DNA of 64,000 nt, taken from positions 2,979,001 to 3,043,000 of the forward strand of contig NZ_OBMJ01000001.1 of NCBI RefSeq assembly GCF_900199205.1. Reading direction: 5' to 3'. This stretch comes from Streptomyces sp. 1331.2. GTDB lineage: Bacteria > Actinomycetota > Actinomycetes > Streptomycetales > Streptomycetaceae. The translations under genes and the position numbers were made by a program. The number at the start of each line of letters is the position of its first letter. Position 1 is the stretch's first letter. Shown in pieces: positions 53,777-62,255 of this stretch. The notes under the pieces were generated by a model. It ran no database searches, was not told where the DNA came from, and was given only the letters and a program-made list of their open reading frames with translations.

Positions 53777-54104
53777 AGCCGTCTCCCAGCGCCCGCCGGG
53801 CGCTCGCCCGGCTGGGTCTTTCCCTTTCAGGAAATGCCCGGACCGCCTCGGCCGACGCCCCACTTGTGAAGACTTGGATGCGGGTTGGGAAGTCCTATAC
53901 GAAGGGCCTCCCGGGAGCCGAAAACCGCGACCGAAACTTCAGCTCAGCGGGCGTTTACCGGGGCCTTCCCTCAAAGGTACGACGCCCCGTGCGCGACGCA
54001 ACCCCCCCGAATTCACCGCTCCTTCGGCCCCCGTCCAGGCCTTCCCCCAAGCGTCCCCCAGGCCTCCGTCCAGGCTTCCCCCGGGCCTTCCCGCACGTGT
54101 CCCC
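53777..54104. other. Region between zinc-ribbon gene and rsmI
   Basis: 328 bases with no gene. The right half consists of degenerate repeats (see next entry); the left half is the upstream region of the zinc-ribbon gene with an unassigned promoter. Confidence 0.5.
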
Positions 54105-54128
54105 TCAGGCCTTCCCCAGGCCTTCCTT
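54031..54128 (-). repeat. Degenerate GGGGAAGGCCTG repeats over the rsmI 3' end
   Basis: Read on the minus strand the stretch is a series of six to eight imperfect 12-14-base units of the type GGGGGAAGGCCTG, starting in the last codons of rsmI and continuing about 75 bases past its stop. Confidence 0.65.
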
Positions 54129-54962
54129 CTTCGCCGCCACCACCGCGTCGAAGACCTCCCGCTTGGGCAGCGAGAGTTCGACCGCGACGGCCGCGATGGC
54201 CTCCTTGCGCCGTTCCCCGGCCTCCTCCCGCAGGGCGACCAGCCGGGCCAGCTCGGCCGGGGTCAGCTCCTGCGGCGCGGCCGGCGGGGCGCCCGCGACC
54301 ACGACGGTGATCTCGCCCTTGACGCCCTCCGCCGCCCAGGCGGCCAGCTCGCCGATCGGCCCGCGCTTGACCTCCTCGTAGGTCTTGGTGAGCTCGCGGC
54401 AGACGGCGGCCGGGCGCTCCGGCCCGAAGGCCTCGGCCATCGCGGCCAGGGCCTCGGCGATCCGGTGCGGCGCCTCGAAGAAGACCATGGTGCGCGGCTC
54501 GGCGGCGATGGAGGCGAGCTGCCGGGCGCGGTCGCCGGTCTTGCGCGGCAGGAAGCCCTCGAAGGTGAAGCGGTCGACGGGCAGGCCGGACAGGGCGAGC
54601 GCGGTGAGCACCGCGGACGGCCCGGGCACCGCGGTGACCTTGACCTCGGCCTCGACGGCCGCGGCGACCAGCCGGTAGCCGGGGTCGGACACCGAGGGCA
54701 TGCCCGCGTCGGTGACCAGCAGCACCCGGGCGCCGCCGAGCAGCGCCTCGACCAGTTCGGGGGTGCGGCCCACCTCGTTGCCCTCGAAGTACGAGACGAC
54801 GCGGCCGGCCGGGGTCACCCCGAGGGCCTGGGTGAGCCGGCGCAGCCGCCGGGTGTCCTCGGCCGCGATCACGTCGGCCGTGGCCAGTTCGTGGACCAGC
54901 CGGGGCGGGGCGTCCGAGACGTCGCCGATGGGGGTGCCTGCGAGAACGAGTACTCCTGTCAC
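54105..54962 (-). CDS. rsmI: 16S rRNA (cytidine-1402-2'-O)-methyltransferase
   Basis: A 285-residue tetrapyrrole-methylase-fold enzyme: GVLVLAGTPIGDVSDAPPR, the IAAEDTRRLRRL segment, LLVTDAGMPSVSDPGYRL and VPGPSAVLTALALSGLP. With RsmH it modifies C1402 of 16S rRNA. GTG at 54962 is placed nine bases after GGAAGG; an ATG at 54971 lies directly on that ribosome site, so the GTG is preferred. Divergent from pmt. Confidence 0.94.
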   Translation of the reverse strand: MTGVLVLAGTPIGDVSDAPPRLVHELATADVIAAEDTRRLRRLTQALGVTPAGRVVSYFEGNEVGRTPELVEALLGGARVLLVTDAGMPSVSDPGYRLVAAAVEAEVKVTAVPGPSAVLTALALSGLPVDRFTFEGFLPRKTGDRARQLASIAAEPRTMVFFEAPHRIAEALAAMAEAFGPERPAAVCRELTKTYEEVKRGPIGELAAWAAEGVKGEITVVVAGAPPAAPQELTPAELARLVALREEAGERRKEAIAAVAVELSLPKREVFDAVVAAKKEGLGKA

Positions 54963-55068
54963 GGGCCCCATCCTTCCAGCTACCGGCGGTGCGGGGCGTT
55001 TGGTGACGATTCGGTCAGCTTCCGAGGGAGCGGACACGTGTGCGAAGAGCGCCCCTACGATGTGGCGG

Positions 55069-56922
55069 ATGAACGGCGACAAGGCGGCGCAGACGCCCAC
55101 TGGTACGGACCACTCCGCGCGGGGCGGCGCCGGCCTGCCGTCTCCCCGCCCACCGGAGCCCGCCGTCGCCACCGTCCCCGCACCCCCGGCAGCCCCGCCG
55201 GCCCCGGCGGTTACCCCGGCCCCTCCGACCCCGCCGGCCGCCGGCTGGCGCGAGCGCCTGGCCCGCCACGGCTACCTCGCCCGCCCGACGGCGCCGCTGG
55301 CCGAGCGCCTGGTGCCGCCGATGCCGGACGGCCCGCGGGTGACGCCGCGCGACGTGCCGCAGTCCCCGCTGCTGCTGCGCGTGGGCATCTCGCTGCCGCA
55401 GGGCCTCTGGTACTTCCTGTGCCGCTGGTCCGGCTGGCTGGGCCCGATCGCGGTGGCGCTGTTCGCCGGGGCCCTGCGGTTCACCGACCTCGGTCAGCCG
55501 CACGCGATCATCTTCGACGAGACGTACTACGCCAAGGACGCCTACGCGCTCTGGCACGGCGGCTACGAGATCAGCTGGCCGGAGGACGCCAACACGACGA
55601 TCATGACGCCGGGCGCGGCCGTCCCGTACCGGTCGACGCCCTCGTACGTGGTGCATCCACCGGTCGGCAAGTGGATCATCGGCGTGGGCGAGCAGCTGTT
55701 CGGGATGAACCCCTTCGGCTGGCGCTTCGCGGTGGCCCTGCTCGGCACCCTGTCGGTGCTGATGCTGGCCCGGATCGCCCGCCGGATGTTCCGCTCGACC
55801 CTGCTGGGCTGCGTGGCGGGCCTGCTGCTCTCGGTGGACGGCCTGCACCTGGTGCTGAGCCGGGCCGCCCTGCTGGACCTGGTGGTGATGTTCTGGATCA
55901 TCGCCGCCTTCGGCTTCCTGCTGCTGGACCGCGACCGCACCCGAGCCCTGCTGGCCTCGCGGCTCGGCGGGGTGGAGAACGCGGAGCTCGCCCAGCGGCT
56001 GAACCTGGGCTGGCGCCCGTACCGGATCGCGGCCGGCGTCTGCGTCGGGCTGACCTGCGCCACCAAGTGGAGCGGCCTGTACGTGGCGGCCGCCTTCGGC
56101 GTGCTGACCGTGCTCTGGGACGTCGGCGCCCGCCGGCTGGCCGGGGCCCCGCGGCCGTACCTGGCGGTGCTCGCCCGGGACGTCGTGCCGGCCTTCGTCT
56201 CGGTCGTCGTGGTCTCGGTGGTCGTCTACGTCGCGTCCTGGTGGGGCTGGTTCGCCAGCAGCACCGCCCCCGGGAAGGGCGGCTGGGGCCGTGACTGGGC
56301 GGTCGGCCGCTCCACCGACTACCCGTGGATACCCGAGGGCCTGCGCGCCCTGTGGCACTACCACTCGACGGTCTACGAGTTCCACACCCACCTGAGCGAC
56401 CCGCACACCTACCAGTCCAACCCGTGGTCCTGGCTGGTGCTGGGCCGGCCGGTCTCCTTCTACTACGAGTCCCCCAAGCTGGGCCAGGCCGGCTGCACCG
56501 CCGCCGACTGCGCCCGCGAGGTGCTGGGCATCGGCACCCCGCTGCTCTGGTGGACGGCCGTGGTGGCCCTGGTCTACTGCCTGTGGCGCTGGGCGTTCCG
56601 GCGGGACTGGCGGGCCGGCGCACTGCTGTGCGGCCTGGCCGCGGGCTACCTGCCCTGGTTCGCCTACCAGCAGCGGACGATCTTCCTGTTCTACGCGGTG
56701 GTCTTCGTCCCGTTCCTGGTGCTCGCGGTGACGATGCTGGTCGGCGCCCTGATCGGCCCGCCCGGCGCCTCCCGGGACCGCCGGATCATCGGCGCCACGG
56801 CGGCCGGCCTGCTGGTGCTGCTGATCGTCTGGAACTTCCTGTTCTTCTTCCCGCTGTTCACCGGGCAGACGATCCCGCTGGAGGACTGGCGCCGCCGGAT
56901 GTGGTTCAACAGCTGGATCTGA
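55069..56922 (+). CDS. pmt: Dolichyl-phosphate-mannose:protein mannosyltransferase
   Basis: A 617-residue GT39 family protein. A Pro/Ala-rich cytosolic N-terminus (about 1-60) precedes a multi-helix membrane domain. The catalytic acidic loop is IIFDETYYAKDAYALWHGGYEISWPE, and SLVWRAALLD-type helices with the conserved Arg (LSRAALLDLVVMFW) follow. It O-mannosylates secreted proteins during Sec export using polyprenyl-phosphate-mannose. Streptomyces uses the same system for phage receptor glycoproteins. ATG at 55069; ATG 55060 is a nearby alternative. Confidence 0.94.
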   Translation: MNGDKAAQTPTGTDHSARGGAGLPSPRPPEPAVATVPAPPAAPPAPAVTPAPPTPPAAGWRERLARHGYLARPTAPLAERLVPPMPDGPRVTPRDVPQSPLLLRVGISLPQGLWYFLCRWSGWLGPIAVALFAGALRFTDLGQPHAIIFDETYYAKDAYALWHGGYEISWPEDANTTIMTPGAAVPYRSTPSYVVHPPVGKWIIGVGEQLFGMNPFGWRFAVALLGTLSVLMLARIARRMFRSTLLGCVAGLLLSVDGLHLVLSRAALLDLVVMFWIIAAFGFLLLDRDRTRALLASRLGGVENAELAQRLNLGWRPYRIAAGVCVGLTCATKWSGLYVAAAFGVLTVLWDVGARRLAGAPRPYLAVLARDVVPAFVSVVVVSVVVYVASWWGWFASSTAPGKGGWGRDWAVGRSTDYPWIPEGLRALWHYHSTVYEFHTHLSDPHTYQSNPWSWLVLGRPVSFYYESPKLGQAGCTAADCAREVLGIGTPLLWWTAVVALVYCLWRWAFRRDWRAGALLCGLAAGYLPWFAYQQRTIFLFYAVVFVPFLVLAVTMLVGALIGPPGASRDRRIIGATAAGLLVLLIVWNFLFFFPLFTGQTIPLEDWRRRMWFNSWI

Positions 56923-57139
56923 CGGCGGGAGCCGAGGCCGGCCCGGCGCTCGAAAGTGGTCCGGCCCACACCGCGTCCCCCCGATTCGTCCGTATGCGGT
57001 GCACGACACGTACCAGATCCGTCACAAGTGACGGGCGATTCGTCAGCGCACCGATCCGCGCTGCCTAGGGTGGGGTCGTACCGCGTTTCCGGCTCCGGCC
57101 GGTTGCGCCCGGCCGCGAGACCCCTGGGGGACCTGCACC

Positions 57140-58906
57140 ATGCGCAGTGGCGCGAAGATCGGCATCATCACCGGCGTGTCCATCGTCGTCCTCGCGGGCG
57201 GCGGCTACGGCGCGTACAGCCTGATGGGCTCGGACGACTCAGGGTCCGGCGGCAAGAAGGCCCGTACGGTGGTCGCCGAGCCGCCCACCGCCGAGCAGGC
57301 GGCGGCCGGCGCCAAGGACTTCCTGGCGGCCTGGGCCTCCGGCGACATCGCCAAGGCGGCCTCGCTGACCGACGACCCGGCCGCGGCCACCACCGCGCTG
57401 ACCGCCTTCCGGGACCAGGTGAAGCCGAGCGCGCTGACCCTCACCCCGACCGGTCCGACCACCCAGCAGGTCTTCTCCGCCGCCACCGGCACCCCGGCCC
57501 CCGCCAAGCCCGCCGCCGGTACCTCCGCGACGCCCCCGGCGGCCGGCACCCCGGGCGCCACCGACTCGCCGTCCGCGACCGCCACGCCCGGGCCCACCGG
57601 CACGCTGATGAGCTTCAAGGCCCGTGCCGAGTTCGAGGGCACCAACCGGGCCTGGGACTACCAGGGCTTCCTGGGCGTCGTGAAGATGAGCGACAACACC
57701 CCGGCCGTGCACTGGGCGCCCTCGGTGATCCACCCGCACCTGTCCGGCAACGAGACCATCGCCACCCAGCAGGTCTTCGCCCCGCCGTCCACCGTGGTGG
57801 ACCGCAACGGCAAGGTGCTGCAGGGCGCCTCGCTCACTCCGGCGCTGATGGCCACCCTGCAGGACAACGCCCAGAAGCTGCTCCCGCCGGACCCGAACAA
57901 GGACGCGGACTCGGGCAAGGCCGTGGTGATCAGCGACCCGGCCGGCAAGGCCGCCGCCGACAAGTTGTTCACCATCGTCGAGCCGAAGCCCGGCAAGCCG
58001 TTCAAGGTGACGATCGACAACACCATCCAGGCCGCCGCCGAGAAGGCGATGACCGACCTGGGCGGCAAGTCCGGCTCCATCGTCGCGATCGAGCCGAGCA
58101 CCGGCCAGGTGCTGGCCTTCGCCAACGCCCCCGCCAGCGGTCAGAACCGGGCCTTCACCGGGCTGCTCGCGCCGGGCTCGACGATGAAGATCGTCACCTC
58201 GACGGCCCTGCTGGAGGCCGGCCTCAACCCGGACAGCACGGTGGCCTGTCCGGAGAAGAGCAGCAACGCGGTCGCGATCCCGAACGACTTCCCCGGCGCC
58301 TTCCCGAACAACACGCTCCAGCAGGACTTCATGGTGTCCTGCAACACGGCCTTCATCAACCAGGGCCTGACCAGCCTCAAGCCCGAGACGCTCTCCGCCA
58401 CGGCCAAGGACGTCTTCGGCATCGGCCTGGAGTGGAAGACCGGCCTGCCGAACGCCGACGGCAAGGTGCCGCCGACCCCGGGCAGCAAGGACGAGCAGGC
58501 CATGAACTACATCGGCCAGGGCAAGGTCCAGATGAACCCGCTGGCCATCGCCTCGATCACCGCGACCGTCCAGAGCGGCGCCTTCAAGCAGCCGATCCTG
58601 GTCGCCGGCCTGCCGCAGCAGACCGCGGCCCGCCAGATCTCGCCGGATGTCGCCGCCAAGCTGCGCGCGATGATGAACGCCACCGCCACCGGTGGCACCG
58701 CCCAGGCCGTGATGGCCGGGATCACCGACAACGCGGGCGCCAAGACCGGCTCCGCCGAGGTCCAGGGCGCGTCCACCACCAACAGCTGGTTCACCGCCTT
58801 CCGCGGCAACCTCGCGGTCGCCGCCGAGGTCCAGGGCGGCGGCCACGGCGTGGACGCGGCCGGCCCGGCGGTCGCCTCCCTCCTGAAGGCCGCCGCGGGC
58901 CGCTAG
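57140..58906 (+). CDS. Penicillin-binding protein with NTF2-like domain
   Basis: A 588-residue class B PBP. One N-terminal membrane anchor (about 7-27) is followed by a MecA-type NTF2-like domain (about 48-160) interrupted by an Ala/Pro/Thr insert, a dimerisation region, and the transpeptidase with SxxK (Ser347-Thr-Met-Lys350), SxN (Ser400-Cys-Asn402) and KTG (535-537). It cross-links peptidoglycan. The NTF2-like domain is typical of MecA-type PBPs, so lower beta-lactam affinity is possible but unproven. ATG start 14 bases after GGGGGAC. Confidence 0.92.
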   Translation: MRSGAKIGIITGVSIVVLAGGGYGAYSLMGSDDSGSGGKKARTVVAEPPTAEQAAAGAKDFLAAWASGDIAKAASLTDDPAAATTALTAFRDQVKPSALTLTPTGPTTQQVFSAATGTPAPAKPAAGTSATPPAAGTPGATDSPSATATPGPTGTLMSFKARAEFEGTNRAWDYQGFLGVVKMSDNTPAVHWAPSVIHPHLSGNETIATQQVFAPPSTVVDRNGKVLQGASLTPALMATLQDNAQKLLPPDPNKDADSGKAVVISDPAGKAAADKLFTIVEPKPGKPFKVTIDNTIQAAAEKAMTDLGGKSGSIVAIEPSTGQVLAFANAPASGQNRAFTGLLAPGSTMKIVTSTALLEAGLNPDSTVACPEKSSNAVAIPNDFPGAFPNNTLQQDFMVSCNTAFINQGLTSLKPETLSATAKDVFGIGLEWKTGLPNADGKVPPTPGSKDEQAMNYIGQGKVQMNPLAIASITATVQSGAFKQPILVAGLPQQTAARQISPDVAAKLRAMMNATATGGTAQAVMAGITDNAGAKTGSAEVQGASTTNSWFTAFRGNLAVAAEVQGGGHGVDAAGPAVASLLKAAAGR

Positions 58907-58920
58907 CGGCGCCGCCGTAC

Positions 58921-58956
58921 GGAGCCCGCCCTCAGCCTCTCGGCAGGGCGGGCTCC
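58921..58956. terminator. Bidirectional hairpin between converging genes
   Basis: GGAGCCCGCCCT (58921-58932) and AGGGCGGGCTCC (58945-58956) pair perfectly. It follows the PBP gene by 14 bases and overlaps the last codons of the converging membrane-protein gene. Confidence 0.65.
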
Positions 58957-60344
58957 GGCTCGTCCGGCACCCGCCCGAGCGGAGGCACCGGCAGGCGGCT
59001 GCTCCAGCGCCGGGCCGCCAGTCGGGGCCAGATCACCAGGACGGCCGGCAGCGCCAGGTACCCGAACCGCCCGGCCGGGGCGAGCATGAAGGCGATCGCC
59101 AGCCCCGCGGCCAGCAGGTCGGCGGCGGCGATCGCGGACACCGGCGGGCGGGCCAGCAGCCAGATCGCCACCCCGATCAGGGCCACGGTCATCAGCGCCA
59201 TCGAGATGCTGTGCCCGGTCGGCCCGAAGCCGGCCAGCACCTTGCCGGGCAGCGGGCTGCCCGCCGGGGTGCGGATCGCGGTCATCCCGAGCGGGAAGCG
59301 CACCACCTGCTCGACCAGCGCGTCCGCCTGGGTCAGCACGGACGGCACGATCACCGCCGCACTCACCCCGACCCCGATCAGCGCGGTCCGGGCGGCGGGC
59401 CGGCGCCCGTACAGCCGCCACAGGAGCAGGACGGCCACCGGCAGGGCCGGCCAGGCGGTCCACTTGAGGCTGCAGGCGAGGGCGAGCACCAGCCCGGCGC
59501 CGACGGTGCGGTCGCGCTCGGCGAGCGCCATGGCCAGGCAGCAGACCCCGATCAGGGGCAGGTCGACCCCGCCGACCGCCAGGGCGAGCGCTATCAGCGG
59601 CGACGCGGTGAGGACGGCCAGCGGCAGCAGCGGTGCGCGGTCCCTGGACGGGCGCAGCAGCCGCCAGGCGGCCAGCAGGCAGGCGAAGAAGGTCAGGGCG
59701 AACCAGATCCGGGCGTCCCCGGCGACCCTGGCGAAGGCGGTGGAGTCCCCGAGCAGCTGGCGCGGCAGGCCGAACAGGGCCATCGCGGGCAGGTAGGGGT
59801 TGTAGTCGGTGACCACCGCCGGGTGCGGCAGGTAGGCGTCACCGGTGGTGAGCAGCAGGTGGGCCGAGCGTTCGACCACCATGACCTCGGACTGGTGGCG
59901 GCCGTGCAGGGCCAGCAGTCCGAGCGGGGCGAGGACGGCGCCGACGAGGGCGACGGCGGCTGCGGCGTGGGCCGCGAATCGGCGCGGCAGGGTCAGGCAG
60001 AGCAGTCCGGCGAGGAGGTAGGCGGGGGCGGCGATCAGGCCCCAGACCCGCTGGTTGTCCAGGTCGGAGACGAGCGGGAAGGCGCCGGCCCAGCCGGCCG
60101 CGATGAGGCAGCCGAACAGTTGGACGCTCCGCATCGAGGCGAGCTTGGCGGGATTCAGCCGATCGTGCGTGGGCGGGAAGGTGCTCTCGCCACGCTGACG
60201 GGGGAACGGGCGGACGGAGAAGCCTCTCGGCGGTCGTCCGGGTCTGGACGACGTCTCGGTCGCGATGGTCTGGGCCGGCGTTCTGCTGCGGCCGGTGAAG
60301 CGGCCGCGCGGGCGGGTCAAGCCGGGCGTGCGGGTGCTCACCAT
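58932..60344 (-). CDS. Multi-spanning GT-C/GT87-like membrane protein
   Basis: A 470-residue protein: a basic, Pro/Arg-rich N-terminus (about 1-70) and about ten membrane helices. HLLLTTGDAYLPHPAVVTDYNPYLPAMALFGLPRQ and SLKWTAWPALPVAVLLL resemble the acidic-loop region and SLKxTxxP segment of DUF2029/GT87 polyprenol-phosphate-mannose-dependent mannosyltransferases. That would fit its neighbour pmt and cell-envelope glycosylation, but the family match is loose. The true start may be the ATG at 60134, where the first helix begins. Confidence 0.65.
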   Translation of the reverse strand: MVSTRTPGLTRPRGRFTGRSRTPAQTIATETSSRPGRPPRGFSVRPFPRQRGESTFPPTHDRLNPAKLASMRSVQLFGCLIAAGWAGAFPLVSDLDNQRVWGLIAAPAYLLAGLLCLTLPRRFAAHAAAAVALVGAVLAPLGLLALHGRHQSEVMVVERSAHLLLTTGDAYLPHPAVVTDYNPYLPAMALFGLPRQLLGDSTAFARVAGDARIWFALTFFACLLAAWRLLRPSRDRAPLLPLAVLTASPLIALALAVGGVDLPLIGVCCLAMALAERDRTVGAGLVLALACSLKWTAWPALPVAVLLLWRLYGRRPAARTALIGVGVSAAVIVPSVLTQADALVEQVVRFPLGMTAIRTPAGSPLPGKVLAGFGPTGHSISMALMTVALIGVAIWLLARPPVSAIAAADLLAAGLAIAFMLAPAGRFGYLALPAVLVIWPRLAARRWSSRLPVPPLGRVPDEPEPALPRG

Positions 60345-60415
60345 GGTGGAAGGTTAGGGGTGCGGGCCCGGCCCTGTCGCCATGGCGTGGGGCACTGGGC
60401 GGGGGATGGCACGAA

Positions 60416-60451
60416 AAGGGCCGCCGAATGGCGTTGCGGTCGGCGGCCCTT
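60416..60451 (-). terminator. Terminator after the permease gene
   Basis: AAGGGCCGCCGA (60416-60427) and TCGGCGGCCCTT (60440-60451) form a perfect 12-bp stem followed on the minus strand by TTTT, 21 bases after the permease stop. Confidence 0.8.
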
Positions 60452-60472
60452 CACGTCTGGTTCGTCTTCCGG

Positions 60473-62008
60473 TCAGCCGGCGGTGCGGTCGGTGCGGTCG
60501 GCGTGCTCCGCCGACTCCGCCGACTCCGCCGAGTCCACCGGCTCTGCCGCCTGCGCGGCCCGCTCCAGCTTGGAGTGCTTGATGCTGTAGCCGAAGTAGA
60601 CGACCACGGCGACGGCGAGGGCGATCGCCCCGGCCCGGAAGGTGTCGGCGTGCAGGCCGGTGATCAGGTAGATGCAGAAGGCGACGCTGACCAGCGGGAC
60701 GACCGGGTAGCCGGGCACCTTGAAGCCGCGCGGCAGGTCGGGCTGGGTGCGGCGCAGGACGATCACGCCGAGCGAGACGACCGAGAAGGCGATGAGCGTG
60801 CCGAGGCTGGTGATGTCGGCCAGGACGTTCAGCGGGACGAAGGCGGCCAGCGCGCCCACGCCGAGGCCCACCACGATGGTGTTCCAGACCGGGGTGCCGG
60901 TGCGCGGGGAGAGCTCGGCGAAGCGCTTGGGCAGCATGCCGTCGCGGCCCATCGAGTACAGGATGCGGGTCTGGCCGTAGATCACCACGAGGGTGATGCT
61001 GAAGATCGAGAGGATCGCGCCGATCGCGAAGACCATCGCGGGCCAGCTCTGGCCGGTGATGTCCTGGAGGATCTGGGCGAGGCCGGCCTCCTGGCCGTCG
61101 AACTTGTCCCAGGGCTGGGCGCCGATGCCGGCCAGGGCGACCAGGATGTAGAGCAGGGTCACCACGACCAGCGAGATGATGATCGCCATCGGCAGGGTGC
61201 GGCGCGGGTTCTTGACCTCCTCACCGGCGGTGGACACGGCGTCCAGGCCGATGAAGGAGAAGAAGATGCTGGACGCGGCGACCTGCACGCCGCCGATGCC
61301 GAGCGGCATGAACGGGGTCAGGTTGCCGGAGTGGAAGCCGGTGAACGCAACGCCGATGAACAGCAGCAGGATGACGATCTTGATCGCGACCATCGCCGCG
61401 TTGACCTTCACCGACTCGCTGACGCCGCGGATCAGCAGGAAGCAGACCATCGCGACCAGCAGCAGCGCCGGCAGGTTGAACCAGTGGGTGCTGTCCGGCG
61501 CGCCGGACAGCTGCTCGGGGATCTTGAACCCGAAGGCCAGGTCGAGGAACTTGTTCAGGTACTCGGCCCAGCTGACGGCGATCGCGGAGGCGGAGACGCC
61601 GTACTCCATCAGCAGGCAGATGCCGACGCCGAAGGCCACGCCCTCGCCGAGGGTGGCGTAGGCGTAGGAGTACGAGGAGCCGGAGACCGGGATCGCGGAG
61701 GCCATCTCGGCGTAGCAGAGCGCGGTGAGTCCGGCGGTGACCGCGGCGATCACGAAGGACAGGATGACGGCCGGACCCGCGGAGGGCACCGCGGTGTTCA
61801 GCACGAAGAAGATCCCGGTGCCGATGGTGGCGCCGATGCCGATCGCGGACAGCTGCCAGAGCCCGATGGAGCGGCGCAGGTGGATGCCGGAGCGTCCGCC
61901 CTCCTCGGGCGCGCCGGCCGGGAGGGCGTCCTTGCCCTCGCTCTCCGCGATCAGTGACGAGACGGGCTTGCGTCGCAGCAGACGCGCACCAAGGGTGTTG
62001 CTGGCCAA
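60473..62008 (-). CDS. APC superfamily amino acid permease
   Basis: A 511-residue transporter with 12 membrane helices. The first helix SIGLWQLSAIGIGATIGTGIFFVL with GATIGTGIF, and later EEVKNPRRTLPMAI, match the cationic amino acid (CAT/YhdG) family. The start is TTG at 62008 with AAGGA upstream; the longer frame from 62194 runs through non-coding sequence. The C-terminus has ESAESAEHADRTDRTAG short repeats. The substrate is not assignable. A terminator follows it. Confidence 0.9.
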   Translation of the reverse strand: MASNTLGARLLRRKPVSSLIAESEGKDALPAGAPEEGGRSGIHLRRSIGLWQLSAIGIGATIGTGIFFVLNTAVPSAGPAVILSFVIAAVTAGLTALCYAEMASAIPVSGSSYSYAYATLGEGVAFGVGICLLMEYGVSASAIAVSWAEYLNKFLDLAFGFKIPEQLSGAPDSTHWFNLPALLLVAMVCFLLIRGVSESVKVNAAMVAIKIVILLLFIGVAFTGFHSGNLTPFMPLGIGGVQVAASSIFFSFIGLDAVSTAGEEVKNPRRTLPMAIIISLVVVTLLYILVALAGIGAQPWDKFDGQEAGLAQILQDITGQSWPAMVFAIGAILSIFSITLVVIYGQTRILYSMGRDGMLPKRFAELSPRTGTPVWNTIVVGLGVGALAAFVPLNVLADITSLGTLIAFSVVSLGVIVLRRTQPDLPRGFKVPGYPVVPLVSVAFCIYLITGLHADTFRAGAIALAVAVVVYFGYSIKHSKLERAAQAAEPVDSAESAESAEHADRTDRTAG

Positions 62009-62255
62009 AACTGCGGTCCTTCTAGGCGGGGGAGGGTGTCCTAGCGGCTGGCCGCCCGACACTCGGTGGGGTGTCATCAGGGACCAACCGAACAAACATG
62101 GGACAGTACCCGGCGAAAGCACCAGTGTCGCAAACGAACAGTCCGGATCGGCGCATTGTCCGAATTGGCACATATCGCTGTACAAACCGGACACTTCGCA
62201 AACGGCGCATCTGCCACCGAGCAGCTAAAGCAGCAGCTCAGCGCCCCTGCGACGG

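Noticed and set aside
62009..62255. Possible regulatory RNA or small gene upstream of the permease
   Set aside because: The region is somewhat less GC-rich and has a few CCGGAC/GTCCG strings, but I could not find a consistent fold, promoter pair or coding frame.
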